This document shows positions 11,601 to 26,600 of a stretch of 64,000 bases of DNA, one piece after another. The DNA is from Schistosoma haematobium. Taxonomy: Eukaryota; Platyhelminthes; Trematoda; Strigeidida; Schistosomatidae. The stretch's first letter is position 1. Every line of letters starts with the position of its first letter. Below the pieces are notes generated by a model. It saw nothing but the letters and a program-made list of their open reading frames with translations, was not told where the DNA came from and searched no databases. The stretch spans positions 86,376,569 to 86,440,568 of the forward strand of contig NC_067195.1 of NCBI RefSeq assembly GCF_000699445.3, in the 5' to 3' direction. The position numbers and the translations under genes were made by a program.

Positions 11601-14600
11601 GTTGAAAGTTGTTTTGAGTTCCATATGTTCTTCAATTGTAGGAATGCGGCCCTTGCTTTGCCAATCCTCGCCTTTACGTCTGCATCTGAACCTCCATGTC
11701 TATCGACGATGCTTCCCAGGTATGTGAAGGATTCTACATCTTCCAGAGTTTCGCCATCAAGTGTGATTGGATTGCTGTTCTCCGCTTTGAATTTGAGGAC
11801 CTTGGTTTTCCCTTTGTGTATGCTGAGGCCTACTGATGCAGAGACTGCTGCTACATTGGCTGTCTTTATCTGAATCTGTTCACGTGTACGTGATAGGAGG
11901 GCTAGGTCATCTGCGAAGTCCAGATCGTCTAATTGGTTCTGAGCTGTCCATTGTATTCCGTGTTTTCCTTCAGATGTCGAGGTCTTCATAATCCAGTCGA
12001 CCACCAGAAGAAAGAGGAAGGGAGAGAGTAAACAGCCTTGTCTGACTCCGGTCCTTACTTGGAATGCATCTGTCAGCTGTCCTCCATGCACTACTTTGCA
12101 CTGTAGTCTGTCGTATGAGTTCCGGATAATATTGACAATCTTCTCAGGAACTCCGTAGTGTCGAAGAAGTTTCCATAATGTCCTCCTATCTACACTGTCG
12201 AATGCCTTTTCATAATCAATGAAGTTGATGTATAGTGACGAGTTCCACTCAACTGATTGTTCGACGATGATCCGTAGTGTTGCAATTTGGTCTGTGCACG
12301 ACCGATCCTTTCGGAATCCAGCTTGTTGATCTCGAAGTTGGGCATCTACTGCATCCTTCATCCGGTTCAGCAACACCCTGTTGAAGACTTTTCCTGGTAT
12401 TGACAGTAGTGTAATGCCTCTGTAGTTTTCACATTTGCTCAGATCTCCTTTCTTTGGAATCTTGATGAGGTGTCCTTCTTTCCAGTCCATTGGCACTTGT
12501 TCCTCCTCCCAAATCTTTTTGAATAGAGGGTAAAGCATGCTTGTGGTTACTTCGACGTCTGATTTCAGTGCTTCAGCTGGTATGTTGTCGGGCCCTGCTG
12601 CTTTCCCGTTCTTGATTTGTCTGACGGCCATTCTAATTTCTTCCGTCGTTGGTGGGTTGACATCTATAGGAAGATCTGTGTGTGCTGCTTCGATGTTCGG
12701 TGGATTCATTGGAGCCGGCCTATTCAGGAGTTCCTCGAAGTATTCTACCCATCTGTTTCGCTGTTGTTGAATTTCAGTGATTGGCTTGCCTTCTTTGTCT
12801 TTGACCGGCCTCTCTGGTTTACTGTATTTCCCTGATAGTTTCTTCGTTGTATCGTAGAGCTGTTTCATATTTCCTTCTCTAGCAGCTTTTTCTGCCGTCG
12901 TTGCTAATTCTTCCACGTATTTCTTCCTGTCGGCTCTAATGCTCCTCTTCACTTGCTTGTTTGCTTCTATGTATTCAGCTTGTGCTTGGACTTTCTCTGC
13001 TCGTGTTCGGCTGTTGTTAATTGCTGTCTTCTTGTTCTTCCTTTCTTTGATCTTGTCCAGTGTTTCTATAGAGATCCATTCCTTATGATGGTGTTTCTTT
13101 AGGCCCAGAACCTCTTGACACGTTGAAGTCAATGTTTCTTTGATGCCTTTCCAGTTGTCCTCCATGGTAGTTTCTTCTTCCTTCAGTAGATCTTGAAAGG
13201 CTTGGAATCTGTTGTTGAGAGCTATCTTGAATCTCCACAACCCATAGTGATTATTTTTATCTGGCTATAAATATTAATTAACGCTTGATTAGATGGAAGT
13301 TGGCTCACACGTTTTCTCCACCGTGAGTCATTTCACTTCGCTCTGTTCTCTTTGCTTCATTTCTCTGATTTCCTGTTCAGATCAGTCTGTACAAAATATA
13401 TGTGTTCAAAAATCTATTCACGTATTCGATTTATTTAATTCTGTTATTCACCAATGCGATTTAAGTTGATGATTATATATGAGGATTGACGATATGTATA
13501 TGTCAATATCAATTACAAACAATCATACGATCTAACTGGAGTCAGATATCGGGCCACTAAAGATAGAACAAACAAGCTCAAACTCAAAACATCTTACAGT
13601 AAGAATTATACTATTAAGATATACAACTGAAAATATAATAGTCTATATAGACTTTAACTTTAGTGAATCATTCAACACTTAACCAACTAATATAAGTGAT
13701 ATTTAATGCAAAGGGTTTGTGGAGACTGTTCCATTTTATAGTTTATATGACAAACTAACTATAGTTAGGCAATAATAAATAGTTTCGGGTTCGATTATTC
13801 ATATGCTCCGTTGTAGTTGTACGGTGTTAAAGAGTCTCATTCGAAGACGAAACATCTGACCAATGCCTTTTTAACTAAGGTTACTCCCAGAAATAAACAG
13901 TAGTATATATATATTCTTACCTTTAGATGGATTTTTCAGTACAATATCTTGAACTTCAAATAATTTCAAAGGTAATGCTAAACTTTTATTACTGGCTAAT
14001 GTATTCAACAATCCTGGTAATAAACTGGTTCTGACAACCTGGACATGAAAGAAGAGGAAAATATGCATGAAAAAGAAAATTATTCAACAAAATTTAAGGA
14101 GTACATAACACTGAACATTAATAATAAGAATGAGATTTTGTGAAGACTAATTCGATGGAAAAATTGATAGTAAAAAGAAAAGATCAAAAGGTGTTGAATA
14201 TCCGCTTTATCTTACGTGTGTAGACTCCTTATAAATGAACACTCAGCACGAGAGTTGAATCAGGAACATAAGATATATTGAGCATTATACTTTTAGACAA
14301 CATGAGACAAATTCCAGTAATGAACATTCCTAAATATAATCAAGCTAAGATGCTATGCAACTATAATAATCTAATGTCATCAGTAGTAATTATTCCATTA
14401 CTTGATAAGGAAGTATTTTACATTTTAACAATGTTGGAGAAAATTTGTAACTCAGATAGATGATTTTCGTGGTGTTCTCTGAGCTCGGCTGTTTAATTGC
14501 TCTGTTTTCGTTATCATTCTGGGAATAAACGTTGTTTTAACGAATGTGAGTGAAGACTTTGTAATTAGGCTATTAAACTTAATGAACGAAACACAAATAA

Positions 14601-17600
14601 AAATCTCTTATTAATATTTTATATTGTAGTGTATATTACTTATATCGGTAGTATGTAACATCAGTCGGAACTGGAATGCTTTGTAACAGAAAGCTAAGAA
14701 GATCGAATTGAAGAAAAAAGGAAAGATTTGTGAATTGGAAGAATCATACAAAATGTGAAGGACAATTGATGGAAGATTTCCAACTGAAGTATTAAATGTA
14801 TGGTTCTCATATTTTACCAAGATATTCTGTAATTCTGTATTAAACAATAAGTTGGTTATCCATCAACTGAGTTCTTATTCATTACTTGCAGTGATATATG
14901 AACACCTGAGTTTTAACTTTATTTCATGACATATATTCCATGAATTCATTCCTTTTAGTCTTTTATTTTTTTACTATTACTGATACTACAACTTCTACTG
15001 GATTAGTACTTATCTGATTAAATTTATCACATTGTACTAATGTAGTATGGTGATTTGGATTCATGAACCTTTGCACTAGCCCCTTTATCGATGAAGAAGG
15101 GCAACAACGGCATCGGCATCTATAATTAATAACATTATTTCTAACATATAAAGAAGTATATTCCTTAACTACATGGATAAGATATATAACATAATCGATT
15201 GTTTAGTAGTATAATACGTGTCGTTTTACTTAGTGTTGATAGCATTGTATTCACCAAATTATAAACTATTCAGGTATTGAATCATGTTTAGGGAGACGAA
15301 TGTTAAGGGAATTCTGTACTTAAATGTGCTACGATATTCGTTACAAACGCGTATCTAAGATTATGATAAAATTAATGGTTCGCTGATAGACTCTACCAAT
15401 AAATGAATAGCAATGTTATATTTTGGGTAATTCATTGATGACTTACTTGAAAATCAAGCGTTTTAGGATTAGATATGTGTACAGCTGGGATATCATCTAA
15501 TTTTTGCCTCAGTTTAGTACTGATATCTTCCCTGGAGCACTAAAATACAACGGAATAAAAACCAAAACAGTATAGCATTCATTATTATTATTTACATGTA
15601 CGCCCCCCCTGATATGGCCGAGAGTGGGGAGAGTCAGCTCTCCTTCTCCTAATGCTCTCACATGGTCATGTGCATACAACTACTGCCAGGGATGTCCTAC
15701 TCAATGCCTTATCGCGGCATTACTGTTGTTTAAGAAATTCAGAGGGCGAAAAGTGAATGTCCGGCGCATCAACTGGGATGGTGGACATGGAGAGTCCACC
15801 TAGGTGAGTTGGAAAACCCTGATTCCAAACCAATGCTCCACATGGACTACAGGATCCTGAAGGGGCAAATGGCTTATGAACTTATTGTTGATCACCGACT
15901 ACCATGGGACTGGATCTCTTGACGTTGCTACACTGCCTTGTGGATTAGACCTTTAGGTCGAAGGCTCCGGATGTGACCCCCTAAGAAGACCACCTGCTTC
16001 GGTTTTGGCAGCCGGACAGCATCACAGCCCACACACAAATCAAGTGACTTGTGTGGTGCATATCTCTTTGAGAAGCCCGAATCTCCAAATATAACTCAGT
16101 CCGATGGTCACGATATGTATTTAGTCTAGCCATCTTCACCACTTTTCCAATGTAATTCTATTTTAGTCAGGATAGGTAGTAGATGGGGACAAGTAACAAA
16201 TGTCCTAATCACCCTCGTCAGTCAGTCACAACGTAGAACCAGGCACATATATGCATCGGTCAAGTTGTCATACCTCATTAACACAACAAGATGAACACCG
16301 GATTCATAGAAGTAGTTAATTCAATGATGATGGTAATATATAAAAGAAAGATCGCATATAAGGATATATTACAGGAAGAAAGAATTAGTACGTAGAAAGA
16401 TATGTAGCGATTCTAATCTCTTAGTTTAAGGGAAGATAGAGAGTGTATACACCGACGCCATTGTGACCAATTCCGAACCATGTTACCAAGAATCTCCAAC
16501 CATTGGTTATGACAGTCACGCGAACCCCAACCAAGTAGTCTACATATACCAACATGGCTTAGACTAGAAATAAGTGACTTCAAGCACTGATGCCACGTTT
16601 TGGTTTGACCGCCCCTAACTTTCTTCCAACCATTCCAACACTAGTCAGCATTGCGTGTTGTGGTAATCGGTGTTCAGGCATACGTAACATGTGGCTCAAC
16701 CATCTCAGTCGATGAAGATTCACAACCTCATCAACTGATTTAGCATCATTTCATAATACCCTGCGTCTAACCTCACTATTACTTACCCGGTGATCCCAGC
16801 AGACGCCAGCAATATTTCTAAGGCATCTGTGGTCAAATACTAGTAGCTTATGAGTATCTTCAACTCTTATCAGTGGTAACTTTTGAGAAATATTCATGGA
16901 CAAATATCATATATATATTCTTAATGTATAACTATTCAGTAGCTCCTCTTAGTACAAGCTTTACCTTGACCTATAAGCTATTATTATACGATTTACCATT
17001 CTTGAGTTATGCTCAGTCTATCAATGACAGTCTCCCACATTCGCAACCATTTTTAGCTAGATCCTGTACAACTTTTATTTTCCATTTTATAGTACGATGT
17101 AGTCTGTTTGGTTTGTATATAAACCCAGTATGTTTAAAATACATGATTCACATCGCAGAGGTTGAGATTGGTGTTCTAGACTTAACAAGCAGGTCTCAGC
17201 AGGAAGAAGAACCGATAAAGACTCTAGACTGCTCGTACAAGTTTTATGCGTTAATGATCCAGTCGATAAATCACTGTTCTCTAATTGGCGTTATCATTAC
17301 ATTATATATTAATAGGGCACAAGGCCTACAACAACAAGACAATAAGATTAGACATCAGTGCAAAATGTAATAAGTATACGATTTAATTACAAGAACATTT
17401 GTGGAATTTTACTTTGTTAACGAAATTTACTTATTCCAAGATGAAATGATGTAATTAATACATAATTAACAAGAGTTACATAATACGTATATCAGTCTAT
17501 AGACATGATCAGTGCATAGTTACTCTTAGGACACTGGACTGTTTCTGAAAGTATAGACTGGAGGCTACTACTTTCCACTTGTCAGTAGAAATGGTAATAT

Positions 17601-20600
17601 ACATTCAATCTGTCAGTCTATACAGAAAACTTCAACGAATTGTATGATCAAAAAATGTCAACATAACAAAATAGTCAACAAGAATCCCAACACAAGCAAA
17701 AATACTAATTTATGAGGATAATAAATCTATCGAAATAGACTGATATGGGACTTATAATCCTCACTGGTTATTTATTCTAAGCAGACATTAATGAAGTTGA
17801 TCGAAATAGCAATGAGAAATTAACAATGAAAGTCACCAACCTCATAGAATGGAACACATCACTAGAAGCATCCATATGAGTTTCATAAACTCTTTTCATT
17901 AAACAACTTCTGTTTAGTTGGCATTCAAAAGATTACTTACTTACTTACGCCTGTTACTCCCAACGAAGCATAGGCCGCTGACCAGCATTCTCCAACCCAC
18001 TCTGTCCTGGGCCTTCTTTTCTAGTTCCATCCAATTCTTGTTCATTTTTCTCATCTCTATCTCCATTTCTCGGCGTAATGTGTTCTTTGGTCTTCCTCTC
18101 CTCCTTTGACCTTCAGGATTCCATGTGAGGGCTTGTCTTGTGACGCAGTTGGGTGCTTTCCTCAATATGTGTCCTATCCACTTTCAGCGCTTCTTCCTGA
18201 TTTCTTCCTCCGCTGGGATCTGGTTTGTTCTCTCCCACAGTAGGTTGTTGCTAATAGTGTCCGGCCAATGGATCTGAAGTATTTTGCGTAGACAATTGTT
18301 AATAAACACCTGTACTTTCTGGATGATGGCTTTCGTAGTTCTCCAGGTTTCTGCCCCATACAGTAGAACTGTCTTGACATTTGTATTGAAAATCCTGACC
18401 TTGGTGTTGGTTGATAGTTGCTTTGAGTTCCAGATGTTCCTCCGTTGTAAATTTGCTGTTCTTGCTTTGCCGATCCGCGCCTTCACATCTGCATCATATC
18501 CACCCTGTTCATCAATGATGCTGCCCAAATACGTAAAGGTTTTTAAATCTTCCAAATCTTCTCCGTCAATTTTGATTGGATTGGTGCATTCTGTGTTGTA
18601 TCGGAGAATCCTGATTTTCCCTTTGTGTATATTGAGACCTATTGCTGCTGAGGCTACTGCCACACTGTTCGTCTTCTCCTGCATCTGTTGTTGCGTTTGG
18701 GATAGAAGGGCCAGATCGTCTGCGAAGTCTAGATCATCCAACTGCATCTTAGATGTCCATTGTATCCCGCGCTTCCCTTCAGACGTTGACGTCTTCATGA
18801 TCCAGTATTCAAAAGATTAATACCCATTATTTATAATGTCAAGCCTTAGTTATTAGTATTTTCATTTTATCAAACTAACCCACTGATTTTATTCCGAATA
18901 AATTGTACAAATTTCATTGTTGGTTGAAGAAATACCAACTTACTAATGAGAAACTTAATGCTTCAGTAAATCCCATTTGAGCTATTTCAGCACGAATAAG
19001 ATCTGTCAACCGACTGATTGGTTGATTACCAGCTACACAATAGGTTTGTGGTAAACATTCAGGTATATTATCATAACCGAATGCAATCCCAACATCTTCA
19101 GCTATATCACATGCATGTAAAATATCATGCCTTGTGGGTGGTATTCTTACAGAGATTAGACCAGTTGCATTTTGACCTAAAACGAAATGAAAAGAGAAAG
19201 CAGATTAGAAATATTGATTCATATGAATCTTTTTTTTGGAAAATAGGGAATCCCAGATGTTTGAAATTAATTGACGTAGGGAGAAGTGACTAACAAGAAT
19301 TATCTGTGACACTTTTATTTTAAAGGTTTGCAATACCATATTGTTGAAACTCTGGGCTGTAATTGATCAGTCTCTGTTATCATATGTGTATCCTGAGGGA
19401 ATTAAATTGGTATAAACTTTGTCTCAAGTTTTAGCATAGTTGGTACTTGACAAGCCATGGAAACTAGAATGTACATTTTATCCTTTTTGAGACTCGCTAG
19501 CTGGATGTATCTGCATTCTAGTGTTGACATACGAACTGTGACTTGAACCCGGAGTGTTGTCCACTAAGCTACAGAGTTCAGAGAATACACATGAGAATAG
19601 AGATTGATCAATTGCAGTTTTGAATACCAAAAACAGAAAATTACAAATCCTTACTGGCGTCTAATTACACGTTGATCATATTAGTTGTTAACTGGACTTC
19701 ACAGCTCAGAAGATAACTTATTGCGTTTGGGACGAAAAATGTTGGTTTTGAGTCTTAATGTGAATATCAACACTTGGGTGCAAATAAATCCAGACGATAG
19801 ACCTCAAAAAGGACAAAACGCAAGTCCCAAATTCCAGAACTACTCACAATCCAGTTTTACTAAAAGAATATTCATAATGTTGAGGAAGCGCTTTATAACA
19901 GTGAGATTCAGTATTCTCCACCCAACTCTGTACTGGGAAGACCTTTTCAGTTGCTATTCATCCTTTTCATACTGGCTTCCAATCGAAGACGTAGTCTGTT
20001 CTTTGGTGTCCCTCTTTTCCGCTTCCCTTCGGGATTCTAAGGTGAGTCCTGGCTTATGATGCTGTTTGGTGATTTACGTAATGTATGTCCTATCCACTCT
20101 CAACATCTTTCCCTGATTTCCTCTTCAACTTCAAGCTGGTTTGGTCTCTCACACAAAAGGCTGGTTCTGATGGCATTCAACCAACGGACATTCAGTATCT
20201 TACGTAGACAATTGTTTATAATTACTTGTATCTTCTTGATGATGGTTGTAGTAGTTCTCCACAATTCAGCACCCTACAATACAACTGTCTTGATGTTCCT
20301 ATTGAAGATTCTCACTTTGGTATTGGATTTTAAATGACTGTTTTGAGTTCTATATTATATGTTCTTCAATTGTAGGAATGTGGCCTTTCTCTGACAGTCC
20401 TCGACTTTACACCTGTATCCGATCCTCCTTGTTCATCAACGATGCTGCTGCTGCTAACCATGTACGTGAAAAATTCCACATCATCCTAATGTTATTCAGT
20501 AGAGTGAATATCATGTTTTACCAGTTTCCGCAACAATACAATGTGATATCCAGTCTTTTTTACTTTCATTAAGTAACATCCACTTGATAGTTTTGCTTAC

Positions 20601-23600
20601 TTAGTAACAAGCAGCTTTTTGGTTGTTTACTTTGTTTTCTTTAAAACAAACACACACACGCACACATTGGCTCTTGTTCTGTTTTCTTCTTTCATTTCAT
20701 CAGTTTGATGTGACGTTTCTTGTTATTTTCAAAATAGAAAAACAACTTGTTTATCTCCTTTTTAAAACGACTCAAAACAAGAACAAAATTTGCAGAATCA
20801 ATTTACACCTTCCATCTACAAATCAGCTTGTTTTTATGTTTGTTTAAATTTATCAAAAACCGATCAGATTTCTATCAAAACAATTCACTCATCACATCAC
20901 ACTATACTGATACATTTTGGCATCCAGTGTTCATTAGTTATCTTAATTACAACTTGATCATTTAGTTTCATTCTTTTCAGGATTTTCAAAGTTGTACAAG
21001 CACAAGTAAATAGTGTAGATTATACGAATTATAAAGACTTGACTACTACTACTACTACTATCAAAAATAATAGTAGTAGTGTGGAGACAGTTAAATGTTG
21101 TTGGACTTTTGTCAAATCATTCAACAATCGGGTAATTGAATGTTGAACATTTTACAGATCCTCTTCAAGGTCTAGCATAGCCAACACGCATCAGTTCATT
21201 GCATACCATGGACTGGCTCATGGGACAGTGGTTGTGTTCTGTTTCTTATACCTATTCTTGCTAATACGTTCCTGTAATATCATTAAGTTCGTTTTACACT
21301 GTCACCAAAGTAGCCACAGTATCTGAATACGACGAAAGGCTAATCCAAATCATGTATTAAGTGTGGGGTTTGACTTCGACGTAATATGGTTGGTCACGTC
21401 AACTCGAGTAGACACCCAAACATCGAAACTCATCACCTACTTTGGTGATCTACAATAGTAACTATAACAATTATTCTTATTACTATCACTATTATCAATT
21501 ATTAATCAGTTATCAGCAGTTAGATAAATTCTCCATAATATTATATATTACGATTCAAAATTGACACGTACGTTTTAAAGAGGAATCGAATAGCATGTAA
21601 AAGATAAATATCTAGAAATAACCAACACTATTCATTTATCGATGAAACACATTTGTAACAATAGTGAACACATCAAAATCAACTAATTTCTAGATAGAAA
21701 TGTCCACTGTAACATATTCATATAGTCAAGTTTATATAAACCATGACAGAAGGTACAATTCACCTATCAATATGATCTAGGAACCATCCACTTCTGTGAA
21801 CATTGATCTCATATTACAGCTGAGGTTTTCAATTGACATTATTTGGAAGGATGAAGAGTAGGAAAATGGTGATGCGTCAGAAGAAACAGGAAAAACTCTA
21901 CAGACAATTAAGAAAACGAAAACTGTCTGCTCACTCACAGTTGGTCAACATCTGATAAAGTTGAGGCCTGTGACGTTTTAAAAGCTTATACTTAATCTTC
22001 AGAATGTCGTCAGGATGGTGGAATGTTCTGAGTACATTTCAATTATGAAGCGTCTACTCCCAAAACGTGTTAGCTGGATATATAGATACCACACTTCTAT
22101 CCTTAACATCTACAACGGGAAAACACAATCACCTACATCTGGTCAAACATCTTCTACACTAAATTCAACTGTTTTTGTATATTGTAATCGGTAACATTTC
22201 GTCGAATATTGTTTAAATGTTTTGTAACTAAATACTTATAGTATTTGCGCTACATAGTAAATTCCTTGACCATTATTCAGCTTCCGATTTCGATTACGAA
22301 GTTCGAAACCTTCGATTGTACTCCCGGAGTTCTCTCTGACTTAAGTACTCGTCCATAAGTAATGATTAGTGTAAGAATTTAATTTGGTAGGAACTCAAAT
22401 ACTGGTACCGTTGATTTGATGTTCAAACGTATTTTTAATCTTTCATACGGTTCATCAACACTGTGTTGGAAACCTTTCCTAGCACTGACAGTAATGTGAT
22501 GCCTCCATAGTTCTCACATTTGCTCAGATCTCCTTTCTTTGGTATATTGATGAGTTATCCTTCTTTCCAGTGTATCAATGACAGTTGTTGCTCCTTCCAA
22601 ATATTCCTGATTAGAACGTGAAGCATGTTTGCAGTTATGTCTATATCTGGCGTCAGTGTTTCAGCTAGTATATTGTCAGGTCCTTCTGCTTCCCCGATCT
22701 TGATTTGTCTGATGACCATCTTGATTACTTCGATCGTTGGTGGGGGGGACGTCGATAGGGGATATATTTACACAAATACGAAAAGTCGTTAGGGAATTTC
22801 CAGATACGTAAAAGGTTGGTCATATTGTTTCTGTATACTGAATAGATGGGGCCGAATGAATAACAACACCACAAACACTACAGCACGACTTCACTGTCAT
22901 AGATTGTTTTTTTTTAGAGCTCTTGGTCTTACATCTCTCCAACAGACCAATCTAGTTGGATAGAACATCAGAGATTAAGGAATCCAGGTAATAAAATTCA
23001 ATAGAGTCGTTAGAGTAAAAAAATCCAATCATTGGATCAATGATGACTGGTTTAATCAACCATAGGATTATTTACATTATACAACAGCATGAATCAAAAT
23101 CTTAAGTCGAAAACCTTTTTTTATCACGTTAAGGCAACAGTACTATTCTATCAGATAAATTTATACAATCGATTATTTCAATAAAACATTACCTGTTGTT
23201 AATATATCTGAAGTTGAATCTTTACATTGATTCGACGATACAGTTGTACAAGTGAAACCCATACGATTTAATAAATTGATCACTTCTGTTTCAGAAATAT
23301 TGGTACCTAATTGACGATTGATATAATCAATACTGACAACTTCATCACGATAATCTAGACGCTAAAATGAAAATGAACTAAATATAATAATAATAATAAT
23401 AATAACAGTATAGCATTTTGAAGAGATAATATGACATTGAAAATCAAGTGATCCATGATGATGTAATGGGATAGAATGAAGTCTAATAATAGGCAAAGCT
23501 TAATTCACTAGATAATAAGTAACTTAGAAACTGACTAACCCCCAAATGTTTATGATTTGATTCTGTTTTCTGTATTTTTAATATTTTATGTACAAGCTTA

Positions 23601-26600
23601 TTGTTTTCATAAGATCAGACAATCAATTCATTTAGTTAATAATTGTGTCAATAATCAAGAATATAAGCTTCACACTATGGTCAATTATACTGTACTTTAT
23701 TCTGAAGCGATTGGGAAGGTAAAAGAAAAAAACACTAAGAAAGTTTACTTATACCTTAAGCTGATAATGACCATAGTATGAAACGTGTAGATATTTATAG
23801 AAGAATGAGGGGGTCATTGACAATCACCAGATAAAAATATTAGTCTCAAAGACCAATATTTAAATTTTAGTATTAGAAGGGGGTTTTTGTGGAGATTGTA
23901 GTAATTTCAATGGTTGAGATCATGAGTCAATTGAAACTAGAACACCATGGAAAACGTGGAAGCACTGGACGGTCACCTCATCCTATTGTGGGACTCCTCA
24001 GCAGTGCGCATCTACGACTCCGCCTTGCGGGATTCGAAGCCAGGATCCCTTCTGGTACTAATCAACATATGCTCACTAGTGACTGGCTTCCAGATGTATA
24101 TCCTGGAGTCCTAGTGAGAAGCAGTGACCAGTGAAGTTCGATCGGGTCAGTCATGAGATAGTAATTCGCTGATGACAATGGTGGATGTGTCGCTCAATTT
24201 CGTGGATTAGTTGAAGTTAGACGTTAACACCGTTGGATGCCAACCGGCTCAGTGGTCTAGAGGTTAAGCGCTCGCGCGCCAGACTGATAGGTCCTGGGTT
24301 CCGATTTCGTGAGGTGAGGTCGTGGATGCGCACTACTGAGGAGTCGCACAATAAAAAGGAACGGCCGTCCAATGCTTTCACGTTTTCCATACTGATCGTC
24401 TAGCTTCCATTGACTCATGATCTCAACTACTTAAATTTAAATTTTACTCAATGGACTTAAATATTTTGAAATGGTAACATTAAAAAAAACCTTGTCTTTA
24501 CCTAACTGTAGTCGGATTTTCGGGGAAACGAAGTATTTCACAGTTATTTAAAATAAAATAGTTTACCTAAAGCTACGATAGAATACTCACTGGATATAAA
24601 AAACGACTGCCATCATGTTGAATAACTCCGACAGATTCAGCGCTACAAAAAAAAAACAAAATTATTTTATAAACGTTTGTACTGAAGAATGTCTGTTGAT
24701 GCGTAGATTTATTTTAAAAGGATACTCTGAATAAATTTTATTTTATTTATTTATTTAAACACGTAAATATTTTTACAAGGAGGCACCAAATAGATGTACC
24801 ACATAAATCATTCGATTTGTGTGAGGGCTGCGATACTGCTCGGGTGCCCAAACCGAACCAGATTTATTTATTTATTTATTTATTTGAACACATAAATATT
24901 GGTACAAGAGAGCGCCAATATATATGCGCCACACAAAACAATGAGAATTCGAAGAGAAGTAGAAAAAAAAACTAAGGAGCGCAAAAGAAAAAGAGAACAA
25001 TGACGAAGAGATTGGAGTAAGGTAGTGTGGTAGTAACGAGGGAACAAAAAGGTACAATCAGAAGAAATCTTTTAGGTAAGAGAGACACAACCACTTTTTA
25101 TGAAGAAAGTAAAAGAAGGTTACAGCAGGATCGCCACTGACTTCTATTCTGAGCCATGTCTGATAACGTCTCTAGCCACTGTGTTGCACCATCTCTCGGA
25201 CCCCAACCAGGGAGTCGTGAAGGACCGACACAAGCCAGTCCTTTGCAGCTTTCTTTCATACCACGACACCATGTCATGCACTGACCACCTCTCCGCTTCT
25301 TCCAACCAGTCCCACAGTCGGCAAATAATGCACGACGTGGAATTCTCTGGGACGACATTCGTAGAACATGTCCAAGCCACCGAAGTCGGTGTTTCAAGAT
25401 GGTGACACCAATTGAATTATCATCTCTGTGTCCGAACACACGATACCGAACCTCTGCATTACTGACATGGTGTTGCCACTGGATGTCAGCAATCCTTCGG
25501 AGACAGAGATGATCGAACACAGAGAGTCGTCTAACGTCCTCAACTCGGAGAGACCAGGTTTCACAAGCATAGAGCAAAACTGCTCTCACCGACGCGTTGT
25601 AAATCCGGCCTTTTACAGCCAGACTAACATCACGAAGGCGCCAAAGGTGGCCCAGATTGGCATAAGCCGCTCTGGCTTTCACTATTCGTGCATTGATCTC
25701 ATCACTCACACCCCCATCAGCACTTATGCAGCTACCCAGATACACGAACTTCTCGACTACGTCTATCTGCTCACCATCCAGGGTGAGTACAGGATTGGAA
25801 TCCTGCCAGTCCTGTAGAAGTACTTTGCACTTGGAAGGTGCAAAGCACATACCATACCTACGGACACTGACTGTCAACTGATTAAGTCAGTCAGTCAGTC
25901 AGTAACAACGTAGAACTTCGTACGTACGTACATCAGTTCGAGTTGCCACACCACATTAGCACAGAGATGCACTTGTCGATTCAAATCCCGTAGTGGTAGA
26001 GGTAGCAAGAGTATAAGCAGTAATCGGGAAGATTAGGGTTTGGAGATGTTATTTAAAGAGTATAATCCAGTGAAAGAAATTTGGAAAGAGGAAAAAAAAA
26101 GGGACATGAGGAATTCAGAAGATTAGAATTTGGGAGAACACAGAGAGTGGATGCACCTGCGCCATTGCAAACGATTTTGAGCCATGTCATTCAGGGTCTC
26201 TAACCAACGGTTGCTGTCATCTCGCGGTCCCCAACCAGGTAGTCTACACCTACCAACATGACTCAGTTCACTTGTCAGTGACTTCATGGACTTGTGCCAT
26301 GTTTTGGTTTGGCCGCCCCTAGCTTTCTTCCAACCTACTCCTATACCACTGAACATAGCACGTCGAGGCAGTCGGTGGTTGGGCATACGTAACACGTGTC
26401 CCAGCCATCTCAACTGATGAAGTTTCACTACTTCATCAATTGATTTGCCATCCTTACCTAGTACCCGTTTCCTAACAACTGTGTTACTTACTCGATGGTC
26501 CCATGATATATGAGCAATGTTTCGAAGACACCTATGATCAAATACTAGTAACCTACGAATATCCTCTACTCTTACCGGCCATGTTTCACTCCCATAAAGT

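Noticed and set aside
11271..11873. 200-codon + strand ORF (similar ones at 18284-18820, 40568-41311 minus and 49920-50558 minus)
   Set aside because: Antisense shadow of the RTE-B RT C-terminal region; recurs only because the sense frame is conserved.
16873..17370. 165-codon ORF
   Set aside because: Lies in a non-coding LTR copy; the collinear copies at 33318 and 59283 do not keep the frame.
21040..21080. Short tandem TAC units considered as a CRISPR-like or satellite array
   Set aside because: A simple trinucleotide palindrome; no spacers and eukaryotic context.
24872..25057. 61-codon ORF identical to one at 3425-3610
   Set aside because: Lies in the RTE-A1 3' UTR after the protein's stop; conserved because the two copies are recent duplicates.
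25100..25817. + strand ORFs of 101 and 129 codons (mirrored at 2665-3382 minus)
   Set aside because: Reverse-strand shadows of the RTE-A1 C-terminal coding region.
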